DNA of 64,000 nt from CAZBMD01 sp964493325. GTDB lineage: Bacteria; Babelota; Babeliae; Babelales; RVW-14. Made by a program: the position numbers and the translations under genes. This document shows, piece after piece, positions 52,094 to 60,900 of this stretch. Location: positions 186,001-250,000 of the forward strand of contig CAZBMD010000002.1 of assembly GCA_964493325.1 (NCBI GenBank). Reading direction: 5' to 3'. Below the pieces are notes generated by a model that was given only the letters and a program-made list of their open reading frames with translations, was not told the DNA's origin and ran no database searches. Positions within the stretch are counted from its first letter, which is position 1. Each line of letters starts with the position of its first letter.

Positions 52094-53545
52094 ATGAAGA
52101 ATACTCGGCTTTTGTTGTGTTCGTATTTCGGGCTTTCTTTGATGCTCAGCGGTCTGAGTGCTGACAGCACGCGTAAAACATTTTTGGCCCCACGTTCTAC
52201 GGGCGTCAACGTGCCCATGGAATACACCACCTGGCACAACCATGTGTACGGCAAAAAAGCCAACCCGCGCAATCGCACCAGCTTTCAGGTTACCCCATTT
52301 TTCCAAGGTTCAACCAATGAAAGTGACGTGGGAGAATATTTTGGTGTGAATGCTGGTAGTAACAGTTTTACCATCGGTGATGAAACGCTTGGTGATTTTG
52401 ACGTTGATAGCAGAGATTTAATTCATGAATTTGATGTTATGGCTGAGAATTCTCTTGCAGGAACAGTTTCTTTGCGCCCCGATCAAGAAGCATGGGGTGT
52501 TCGCCTTGATTTTGTTCAAGACATCAACACGCCTTGCTCAAAATTTTTTATCACGGCGAGTGCTCCCATTGTTTCTGTTGAACAGGACATGGACCTGCGC
52601 GTTGCAGATGGCGCAAATTTTGTTCGTGGTGGAGAATCATTTTCCATCCAAGATTTTTTCAAAGGCGCAGTCATATCTACCGGGGCTGACAATAAACAAG
52701 ATCCGTTGAGCAAAGCAAAAATTGATGGTGATCGATCAGAAACAGGCCTTGGCGACATTGATGTAGCAGTTGGTCATAAATGCATCTATAAAAAAACACA
52801 CCACGTATTCTTGAACCTTGGCATAACAATTCCTACTGGTAACAAAGTACGTGGAGACTATCTGTGGGCACCTGTTGTTGGCAACGGTCGTCACGTGGGC
52901 CTTGGTGGAGGCATTGATGCCGGTGTGCAGATTTGGAAGTCCAATCGCGCCAAAGCTAAAATACTTTTTGCCGCGGACTATCGCTATCTTTTTGAAGCCA
53001 CCGAAGAACGTACCGTTGGCATCAAAGCTACCAAGATGGGGCATTATATTCTTGCCCAAAAAATAGGCGCACCAGCAAATACACCTCTTTTCCCCGCTGC
53101 CAACGTCCTGACGCAAGATCTGCGCGTCAAGCCAGGCAGTCAGATTGACGCCATGATTGATTTTAGTTTTATGTGCAGCAAGTTCATCGTCGACTTTGGC
53201 TACAACTTGTTCTTCAAAGATTCAGAATCGGTATGGGTTAAGAATTGGACCGATAATACGTTTGCGCTTGCAGAGAAAAATTATGATACAAAAAACCCAT
53301 TTGTAGCTCCAACGCCGCTATCTCCAACTTTTAGTCAAGCGATTAATTTTTCCGATTTAGATATTGACGCTGCAACCTCTTCTTCTCAATGCACACACAA
53401 AATTTTTGGTGGTCTTGGGTATACGTTTAACATCTGCAATAATCACCCACTCAGTGTGGGGGGCGGAGCGTCGTACGAATTTGTGACCTCCAATGCAGCG
53501 CTTGAAAATTATAGCATCTGGATCAAGGGCGGTGTTTCATTCTAG
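52094..53545 (+). CDS. Outer membrane beta-barrel-like protein, module 2
   Basis: A 483-residue close paralogue of the 49296 gene. The ATG at 52094 follows AAAGGAGAGG; an in-frame ATG nine codons earlier overlaps that site and is rejected. The signal peptide and first ~60 mature residues are nearly the same as in module 1 (RKTFLAPRSTGVNVPMEY). Differences concentrate in segments probably forming surface loops: after SNSFTIG, in the 'FKGAV' region and before the last strands. It ends in the barrel-type Gly-Val-Ser-Phe. It may be a porin, adhesin or major surface antigen. Two near-identical neighbours invite recombination and antigenic change; this is inference. Confidence 0.8.
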   Translation: MKNTRLLLCSYFGLSLMLSGLSADSTRKTFLAPRSTGVNVPMEYTTWHNHVYGKKANPRNRTSFQVTPFFQGSTNESDVGEYFGVNAGSNSFTIGDETLGDFDVDSRDLIHEFDVMAENSLAGTVSLRPDQEAWGVRLDFVQDINTPCSKFFITASAPIVSVEQDMDLRVADGANFVRGGESFSIQDFFKGAVISTGADNKQDPLSKAKIDGDRSETGLGDIDVAVGHKCIYKKTHHVFLNLGITIPTGNKVRGDYLWAPVVGNGRHVGLGGGIDAGVQIWKSNRAKAKILFAADYRYLFEATEERTVGIKATKMGHYILAQKIGAPANTPLFPAANVLTQDLRVKPGSQIDAMIDFSFMCSKFIVDFGYNLFFKDSESVWVKNWTDNTFALAEKNYDTKNPFVAPTPLSPTFSQAINFSDLDIDAATSSSQCTHKIFGGLGYTFNICNNHPLSVGGGASYEFVTSNAALENYSIWIKGGVSF

Positions 53546-53592
53546 TTTGTTGAGCATGTTAAAAACGTAAAAAATACAAAAGGATAAGGATT

Positions 53593-55503
53593 ATGATAAA
53601 AAAATTTTTAACCGCCAGCATGCTGCTCTCTGTGGCTTTGTCTGGTGTTTTCTATCATCAGATGGATGCTGCAAAAAAAAGAAGAACAGCTCGAGAAATT
53701 AAAGCTGCTGCACAACTAGAATGGACCGAGGCTGATATTCAAAAGGGGCGCGACGTTGAGTTTGTGCAAGAGATTGCAGATGAAGCGAAAAAAGGAGCAA
53801 AAGAGCTTGATACGCTGCTGAAAAAAAAGAAGCTCAAAAAGTATCCAAAAAATGTTGAAGCCACAAAACAGGCCGATTACTACAAAGATGTGGCTGCTGC
53901 AATCGAGACTGCAGTAAAAGCATCACCCGGATCAGCAGAGGCTAAAGATCTAGCAGCAGATTTTGCAAAGCTTGTAACACACATTGATGATGGTACAAAA
54001 AAAGCGATTGCTACAAAAGCTGCGCTTGACCTTGACGATAAAATGAACGAGATGAAGGTTGCTGCTGTTGCCGCTGTGCCACCACCTCCACCTCCTCCGC
54101 CAGCACCATCATCGCCAGCACCTGTTCCATCTCCAAGTCCTGCGCCGAGTCCAGTTGTGGTTACACCTCCAAGCTCAGTTCCAACTCCTCCACCATTGCC
54201 ACCAGTAGCTCTTTCTGCTGATCAAAAAGCAATTAAAAAAGCTCTCAAGGGTATTGACTTTGTTACGATTCAGAAGGAGCTGGAAAAAGTAGAAAATTGG
54301 ATCAAAAAACAAGGCTCAGGACCTAAGGTTTGGTGGGATTTCGTGCAGAGAAAGATTAATAAAGCTGCTGCTGAAGCAATAATAAAAAACTTTGGAACCA
54401 TCGATGGTGGCGATGATGCAAATTACAAAGAGCTCATGGGCCTTCGACCAGAATACGATAAATTATATGCAGCATGGGCAAGCGATTTTGCTTCGGGTGT
54501 AATCGATCACACCTTTAGCGGAAAAACCCCTGCAGAGGCGACAGAGTTTGCGGCGGCAGTAACAAAACTAGAGGCAGACATTGCGGAATGGTTGAAGGAT
54601 GAAGCTGGCAGCAAGCAACAAAAATTGATGGATGCAATAAAGCAGCCTTATATTGATTTAAAAACTGCCGTTAATACATATTTGGCCGACAGTAAGTTTA
54701 CTGATTTGGAGGCTGTTTGGAATGCCGTCAAGGTGTGGAAAGATGGTGATCTTGCAACTCTAATTACTGAGGCAACGACGGCGAACAAGACAGAGGCTGA
54801 TAAGATCATTAATCCACCTGCCGGCACATACAAAGAACTAATCGATTGGGAAACAGCTTACAACAATCTAGAAACCTCATGGAATCATGAGAAAATCTGG
54901 AACAAAGGCTCAATCTCCACAGCTGCTGAATTTAAAAAAGTAACGGTAAAAAACGCAGAGCAGTTTAAGACTGATGTTTTGGCGTTAACGAAAGAACTTA
55001 CGGATGAATGGTCAAATGACACAAGACCATCAAGAAAATCCTTGACCGAAGCACTCCAAAAAATCATTGATGATGCAAAAGCTTCTGCAGCTCCAGTCGT
55101 TGTGCCTCCAGTAGTTCCTTCAAGTGGCGGCTCAGCTCCTGGCGGTGCAGCGGTGGTTGCAGCTAAGATGACCTCTCAGGAGATGGTAAAATTTATCAAA
55201 GCAAACGATGCTCTTAAAGTTGCAATTCAAAATATTGAAATTTTGGCAAAAGATGGATCCTACAAAAAGGTATTTAAGTTTAAAGAGACAGCCACGGTTC
55301 TAAAAAACTATATTACGCAAAATGTAGCAGCTGGGGTTGATGATGTTGAAGATTCTCGTGATAGCAACAAACAGAAAAATCAAGATGAAAGAATGCAAGA
55401 TGCCCAATTCAGGGTCGAAGCAATCGATAATAATATTCTTGGCTCAGATCCAGAAAAAGTACTTGCTATAAAAAATGCAGTGAAGGCGATAATCAAAAAT
55501 TAA
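53593..55503 (+). CDS. Secreted repeat protein, module 2, proline-rich linker
   Basis: A 636-residue protein with an AAGGATAAGGATT ribosome site. Signal peptide MIKKFLTASMLLSVALSG, then an N-terminal domain (residues about 25-155) clearly paralogous to that of the 57994-62166 gene; both share WTEADIQKGRDV and KASPGSA-type segments. A linker of Pro, Ala and Ser follows at about 161-206. Two long helical repeats begin near residues 219 (IDFVTIQKELEKVENWIKK) and 368, of the type I call B in the larger paralogue (TPAEATEF, then AEWLKDE). A Pro/Gly/Ser hinge and a C-terminal helical domain complete it. No catalytic motif is visible. It is probably an extracellular or surface structural protein encoded with the preceding barrel protein. 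Confidence 0.75.
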   Translation: MIKKFLTASMLLSVALSGVFYHQMDAAKKRRTAREIKAAAQLEWTEADIQKGRDVEFVQEIADEAKKGAKELDTLLKKKKLKKYPKNVEATKQADYYKDVAAAIETAVKASPGSAEAKDLAADFAKLVTHIDDGTKKAIATKAALDLDDKMNEMKVAAVAAVPPPPPPPPAPSSPAPVPSPSPAPSPVVVTPPSSVPTPPPLPPVALSADQKAIKKALKGIDFVTIQKELEKVENWIKKQGSGPKVWWDFVQRKINKAAAEAIIKNFGTIDGGDDANYKELMGLRPEYDKLYAAWASDFASGVIDHTFSGKTPAEATEFAAAVTKLEADIAEWLKDEAGSKQQKLMDAIKQPYIDLKTAVNTYLADSKFTDLEAVWNAVKVWKDGDLATLITEATTANKTEADKIINPPAGTYKELIDWETAYNNLETSWNHEKIWNKGSISTAAEFKKVTVKNAEQFKTDVLALTKELTDEWSNDTRPSRKSLTEALQKIIDDAKASAAPVVVPPVVPSSGGSAPGGAAVVAAKMTSQEMVKFIKANDALKVAIQNIEILAKDGSYKKVFKFKETATVLKNYITQNVAAGVDDVEDSRDSNKQKNQDERMQDAQFRVEAIDNNILGSDPEKVLAIKNAVKAIIKN

Positions 55504-55526
55504 AAAAAGCATACATATAGGTTTTT

Positions 55527-55868
55527 ATGAAAATTTTGATAGTGCTATTCATCTATTGTGGAGTTTTTTGCTTGCAACAGTGTAGAGCTGCAACATTTGC
55601 AGAAAAAAAGAAAGATGTGCTAACTCGTATTATCACTCGTATTGATGATGTTCATGAAGGAATTAATGAAGCCCGTGATGGAACTGCTTTATTTCATAAT
55701 ATGGTCTGTAAGGTGGGTGTATCTCTTGCAGATTGGACTGCAAAAATAGAACAATTTGCGAAAGACTATCAAGCAAATCCAACACCAGAAAAGTTGTTAG
55801 AGATTGCTGCTTGGCTTAGTGATTGTACTCCAGCTGATATCAAAAAGAACTATCGCATAACATCATAA
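55527..55868 (+). CDS. Small secreted helical protein
   Basis: A 113-residue protein 23 bases after the module 2 secreted protein, in the same direction. A signal peptide (MKILIVLFIYCGVFCLQQC, cut near RAA) precedes a mature part of about 90 residues, predicted helical, with two cysteines (NMVCKV, LSDCTP). It could form the end of the module 2 transcript, since a hairpin with weak T-run follows at 55893. The ribosome site is weak (AGGTTTTT). No family was recognised. Confidence 0.65.
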   Translation: MKILIVLFIYCGVFCLQQCRAATFAEKKKDVLTRIITRIDDVHEGINEARDGTALFHNMVCKVGVSLADWTAKIEQFAKDYQANPTPEKLLEIAAWLSDCTPADIKKNYRITS

Positions 55869-55874
55869 CCAAGT

Positions 55875-56057
55875 TTAGTTATTGTAACAGGTAAGAAGTC
55901 CTCGAGAAATCGGGGACTTCTTCCTTACTCCTCCGCTGTAGGTCAGTCCAATGCGGAAATATTCTTTGAGTTGTTGAACGCTGCTTGTCGGTAATGGGCG
56001 CAGTGCATCAATCTTTTTTTTAAGCTCATCAATCTGATTAAAAATTTTTTGAACCAC
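55875..56057 (-). pseudogene. Probable N-terminal remnant of a Fic-type protein
   Basis: A minus-strand frame of 60 codons starting at GTG 56057, with AAAGGA five bases upstream. The translated segment FNQIDELKKKIDALRPLP followed by QLKEYFRIGLTYS resembles the start of many Fic/DOC-type proteins, which read like ALRPLPPExxxxLREyfxxxxTYxSNAIEGN. Here similarity stops at TYSGG, where SNAIEGN would follow, and the rest coincides with a hairpin. The HPFxxGNGR catalytic part is absent. I judge it a decayed gene cut by rearrangement. Alternatively it is a short real peptide; a database search would decide. Confidence 0.45.
55893..55922. terminator. Hairpin between convergent small genes
   Basis: AAGAAGTCCTCG-AGAAAT-CGGGGACTTCTT forms a 12-position stem with one wobble. 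It likely ends the module 2 transcript and lies inside the truncated Fic-like frame. Confidence 0.75.
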
Positions 56058-56235
56058 GACATCCTTTCAATGTGTTGAAGCATGAATGGCACTTTGTAGT
56101 TCACAAGTATACCACAAAGTTGATACCAGCTTTGTAGCGAATTTCAATTGATTCTTTTCTCATCAAAAAATTATGCTACAATCGAGGAAGTAGTAAAAAA
56201 AGTAGATTCACAATCGTTGTACAAAGGAGATTACG

Positions 56236-57183
56236 ATGAAGATCCACATGTATGTAGTAAGTTTGGCACTTGGTGCTCTTGCGCTTTCAAGCGTTGACGC
56301 AATGGTTCAATCACCTGTTGCACGGCAGAATGTAATTGCTCGAGCAGGCGCAGCACCCGTTGCTCTTCTTGCAAAAAATGATGTCAAAGAAAAAACTCCT
56401 CGCACAAGAAAATCAACCAAAAAAAAATCAGCACCAAAACGTAAATCTCAATCAAAATCAAAAGCTCAGTCAAAATCAAAATCAAAAGCACGCAAAAAGG
56501 CTGCAACAACCAAAAAAGGTGGTCAAAAATCACGCAAACAACGTCGTGCTGCAGCGCGTACCAAAGAGCCTCGTAAAAAAAGAGTTGTTCGTCGCAAAAA
56601 AAGTGCTCCAGCACGTGCAACCAAAGGCGCCACAAAAAAAGCGGCAGCATCAAATGGCAAAGCAAAAAGTGCTCCACGCAATGCTAAAAAATCAAAAGCT
56701 GCTGCAACAAAGAAATCAGTAGCCAAAGATACAAAAGCTGCAAGCAAAAGCAAAAAGGGTGGCCGTCAACGTAAATCACATGCCGGCAAAAAGAGCTCTT
56801 CAAGCAGTTCATCATCAAGCGATGGCAGTAGTGGCCAGCATTTAGCCCGTCTCACATCTGAACTCAAAAATGATGGAAACCTTGTGTCGTTCAGGAACGT
56901 TGCAGAGAAAGTGATACAGTTTGCACAATCAAAACAGGTGGCAAACGCACGTGATATAAACTACGCGTACAGTGCCATCAGTACACTGAACAGTAAGCTG
57001 GGGACCGAAAAGTTTAACACACCAGATCATTACAATGCTGTTATTGCAACGCTGGATGTAGCAAAAAGTCAACCTCATTTTTCAGCATTTCAGAAAAAAA
57101 TGTTTACGCAATGGCATGAATTACGAACAAAAGAATTTAAAGAAAAATCTCACAAAGCAAGTGCTCCACAGCGCTCAGCGTAA
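56236..57183 (+). CDS. Exported histone H1-like lysine/serine-rich protein
   Basis: A 315-residue protein with AAAGGAG before its start. Signal peptide MKIHMYVVSLALGALALSS (cut near VDAM), then about 155 residues (50-205) made almost wholly of Lys, Ala, Ser, Arg, Thr and Pro. These are arranged in short motifs such as KSKSKARKKAA, GGQKSRKQRRAAARTK and RRKKSAPARATKG, resembling the C-terminal tail of histone H1 or chlamydial Hc2. A nine-serine run ends the basic part, and a ~100-residue folded-looking C-terminal domain follows (LARLTSELKNDGNLVSF onward). Such composition binds nucleic acids; a signal peptide would send it out of the cytoplasm, which is unlike Hc1/Hc2. Whether it goes to the envelope, outside or a host nucleus is unknown. 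Confidence 0.7.
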   Translation: MKIHMYVVSLALGALALSSVDAMVQSPVARQNVIARAGAAPVALLAKNDVKEKTPRTRKSTKKKSAPKRKSQSKSKAQSKSKSKARKKAATTKKGGQKSRKQRRAAARTKEPRKKRVVRRKKSAPARATKGATKKAAASNGKAKSAPRNAKKSKAAATKKSVAKDTKAASKSKKGGRQRKSHAGKKSSSSSSSSSDGSSGQHLARLTSELKNDGNLVSFRNVAEKVIQFAQSKQVANARDINYAYSAISTLNSKLGTEKFNTPDHYNAVIATLDVAKSQPHFSAFQKKMFTQWHELRTKEFKEKSHKASAPQRSA

Positions 57184-57970
57184 ATCAATTTGGACAAGGC
57201 TCGCATCGCTTGCGGGCCTTGTATCTTTTTTGTTGGCATCTCATGGTGTGGTTGTATCGCCAACAACTCAGCCTCCAGCACTAAACAAAGCTGGTTATGC
57301 GTATCTTGAACAGGAGCTTAGTCCCCATCTACAATCTTCCAGCAGAATGAAATCAATTGTCCGTCATGCTGCCTACGCTGCAGGGGCATGCGCAAGCGGA
57401 GCTGTTGCCGCGCTTGCTTGCAACTATGTTGCGCCTATGATTTCACCATCATACAAAGAATCGGTAGTAAGTCGGAGCAATGCGGAACGTCTTTCCAAAA
57501 TGGTTGCTCTGCGAGAGCAAATTGTTCGATCGATAGATGCTTTAGGTATTCAGCTGGAAGAGCTTTCTGATACTATGTGTTCACCAAAAAAGAGCATTCG
57601 CTCACGCATGTCTGTTCCTCTTGATAGGTTTGATGGGCAAACAAAAGAGTTAACAAAAATTGGACAGAAAGCTGCCCAATCACACCGCATGTTGGTGGTT
57701 CTTGCGAGTATTGCATTCTCTGTTGCAACCTACGCAGCGCTTGCTTACTATTTTAAACCGGAGCCCTGGACATTTTGCGGAACCTGGAAGCATTTTATTG
57801 CTCATTGGCCTGAGCATCGTCCTCACGTGCCAGAAGAATTTGTGGCTTCATGCGATGCTTGGCATCAGCAGTGGCGAGGCATCAGCGGCACAGCGTTGAG
57901 CGAGCAAGAAGCCCAAGCGCTGGTTGAAGCAATTATTTTGCGCTGCATGGAAGTGCGACTTGGAGGGTGA
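57116..57970 (+). CDS. Membrane protein of unknown function overlapping the histone-like gene
   Basis: A 284-residue frame overlapping the preceding gene by 68 bases in another frame. A GTG at 57161 would reduce the overlap to about 23 bases and is an alternative start; neither has a clear ribosome site, so translation may be coupled. Hydrophobic segments occur near residues 28-48, 88-110 and 190-213. Between the last two lies a helical, charged region (ERLSKMVALREQIVRSIDAL). A Trp/His-rich C-terminus follows (WTFCGTWKHFIAHWPEHRPH). No family was recognised. Coding character over the non-overlapping part is good. Confidence 0.6.
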   Translation: MNYEQKNLKKNLTKQVLHSAQRKSIWTRLASLAGLVSFLLASHGVVVSPTTQPPALNKAGYAYLEQELSPHLQSSSRMKSIVRHAAYAAGACASGAVAALACNYVAPMISPSYKESVVSRSNAERLSKMVALREQIVRSIDALGIQLEELSDTMCSPKKSIRSRMSVPLDRFDGQTKELTKIGQKAAQSHRMLVVLASIAFSVATYAALAYYFKPEPWTFCGTWKHFIAHWPEHRPHVPEEFVASCDAWHQQWRGISGTALSEQEAQALVEAIILRCMEVRLGG

Positions 57971-57993
57971 CGCTTATTGGGGGTGGTAAGTCC

Positions 57994-60900
57994 TTATTCT
58001 TTACGCATTGCTTCAAAAGGCGAGGTAAGGATGGCAGGCTCTTTTTGTTTTATTTCTGGTTTTGGTACGATTTGAGATGGCGTGTTTAATGTGCTAGCTC
58101 CTTTAGTTAACAAGCTTTCAAAAAAGCCTGCCTGAGCGTTTTGTTCAATATTTTTTAGATACAGGCTTTCTCCGGGGGCTCCTTCGATGAGTTTTTTAAT
58201 GCCGGTTTTTTCATAGGTCAAAATTCCATTTTTGGTGTTATTAAAACCGTTGAGCAAAGCGTCTGCTATCGCTATTTGTTTTATTTCAGCAGGTTTGTAC
58301 CCGTCTTCTCCCTGGGTTTTTACCGTTTTAACCCATGTGTCGAAGAATGTTATTAATGTATTGAGGTTATCGCTCACCCTAAGGTCTGCTTGGAGTTTAC
58401 CGCTTACTTTATAGTCTGGTACCTGATAAAATTTTAACTGGGCACTGTTTAACCTTTGTTTTTCTTTCTCTGTAAACTGCTTTAAAAACATTCCAAGAGC
58501 ACCCATAAATGTTTTTACCGTCAAGGTACCTGCTCGTCCAAAATGGGTATCAAAATCGATTTGAGTATAAACAGCTTCGTTAATTGCTATAATTTTCTTA
58601 GCAATCTCAGCTTCTGTCCACAGTGCCGACAGCAAATTATTGCGACCTTGAGGATTATTTTTTTCTTCATTATCAGCTCTGAAAAATTTTCCTACGTCAC
58701 CATTGTTATCCTTGATCTGGAGCAACAGAGTCTCAAGTTTTTGTTGCAACGCTTCAGCTTGAGCTACGGTTTTCACGAGGGTTGTTTTATTCAGATGGTT
58801 TTCAAGAATAGTTTTAAAGTTTTTGTTCCAGATCTCCGTGTAGAATGTATGGATGATTGTTAATTGCTTACGCTGATCTTTTGACATTTTTCCCTGAACC
58901 TCTGGTGTGAAAATTTGCATAAATTTAAGTAATGCAGTCATGAATTGATTGACGGTCAACGTTGCTTCGCCAAAGGCATTTGGGAATGAGACTGGTTCAT
59001 CAAGTTGCTTTTGAATAGTGGTTATTTTTCGGCCAACCATAACCTCGGTCCAGATGGTTTTTAGATAGTTATTTCTTGTGTGAGGCTCGGTTTGTGAGGG
59101 GTCATTTACTATCGCGTAATATTTTTCGAATACCTGCGCGCCTTCCTTGCCGTTAATATCGTTAATAAGTTTTTTAATGGAGTTGGAGAGAGTTTCTATT
59201 TTTTGAATAGTGTCTGTTTCTTGTAAGTTAACAAGCTTATTACTGAAATCTTGGTACGTATTTACGCGCTCTTGTAGAGCTGTTAGGTTTTTCTTAGGAC
59301 TTTCTGATAAATATTGTTTGTCTTCTTCGGTAAATTGGCCAACAAATGCTCCTAAAGATTTCATAAAATCAGTGATTGTCATGTCAGCCGTGCCAAAGGC
59401 ATTTTCGTAGCCAATAGGGTTTTTGAGGAGTGTTTCTATCTCGGCTATTTTTTGAACAATAACAGGGATGGCCTCAAGAGCTTCTTTTAGTTTTTTTGGT
59501 TTTTCGTTGGTTATATCTGACCAGGCTGCAATGTCAAAAGATAGCTGTTGAGTACGTTTTTTAAAGTCTTCTGCAACAATGGGAGTATTGATTGTATCGC
59601 TATCGTACTCAGTTTTTAATGTATTGAATCGATTTTCAATCCCTTCAATTTCTGGATAGTAATAGTCGGCCTTTACTTTGTTTGTTCTTGTTGCATCTGC
59701 AGCTGTAGCAGTTGTTATGAGGGTGTCGATTTCTGTCTTGATTGGTGTTGTTGTATCAAGATTATTTTTGACTGCATCAAGGTTAATTTTTTGCAATATT
59801 TCGTTGGCTTGTGTTGCCTCTCCTTCTTCGGTAGGCATGTTAGTAGGGCCTGTAAACCAGTCAACGACCCATCTTTTCATTGGCGTTGCATAGTTGCTCA
59901 TGTTGTTTAAATTTCCGTTGTAGGTCCATCCAACAGACTGTCCCTTCATATTATTTCTAAAAATGTTTACGCCATCAAAAGTTTTATCAGTTATTGTTTG
60001 CTTGATAGCGTTTAGTTGTCTTAACAAATCTTCAATCTCAGTGAGTGTTGTGATGTCCGATTTGTTATAGTATTTATTTTTGAAGTTTTTTAACCAGTCA
60101 ATTTCATAGAATATTTTTAGACCATCGTATATTTTTGGCATCCAAGACTTGTACCAGCCTTTTTCCATTCTGGTTTTGGCGTCGTTATCAAATTTACTTA
60201 AATATTCTTTTAATTTCGTCATAAATTCGGGGATTGTTAGTTTGTCTTTGTAAGCGAACGCGTTATTAAAATCAATTTTCCATGCAAGTAATTCATCAAT
60301 TTCAGTAATCACTTTGGCTTTCCAAAGGTCTCCAAGCAGCTTATTGCGATGTTGTGGTTTATCTTGATTGGCATCATCTGCTTGTAAAAGTTTTCTGAGA
60401 GGTAACTTTTCATTCTGAAGTGTTTCTTTAAAAGACTCCGCATTAAATCGTAATTCTCCTAACTCTAATTCAGATTTTGTATCAGCCACCTTTTGGTTGA
60501 AATTGAGGTTGTAGTCAGTGTCATAGAATTTTTTTAATGAATCAAAATATTTTCTTTGATCGTCTGAAAATTGTGCTTGAGTGTTGGCATCATATGCTTG
60601 TAAAAAGTCGCTGAGTGATTTGATAAAGTCCTCAAGAGAACTGTTTTGATCTCCAAAAGCACTATCAAAACCTATTTTTTCGCTCATAAAAGTTTTCTTG
60701 AATGCTTGAGCTTCATTGACTATTGCATCTTCTCGGGTTTGAATTTTGACGTTTCTCATTTTGCTGACCAAGATGCCAGCTTTGTCTTTTGTGATATCTG
60801 TCCATGGTTCAAATATTTTTAACAAGGCTTGCGCTCGTCTTACAAAATCAGTCGCATCTTCTGGTGTTTTTATTGCGTAGTTAGCAGGAATATTTCCGCT

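Noticed and set aside
54076..54210. Proline-rich stretch of the module 2 secreted protein as an SH3/WW ligand or ActA-like host actin motif
   Set aside because: The run is a simple Pro/Ala/Ser linker without an FPPPP-type motif; no basis for a specific function.
56384..56677. Minus-strand frame opposite the histone-like gene, rich in Leu and Phe
   Set aside because: The antisense of Lys-rich codons always gives Phe/Leu-rich frames; no start signal is visible.
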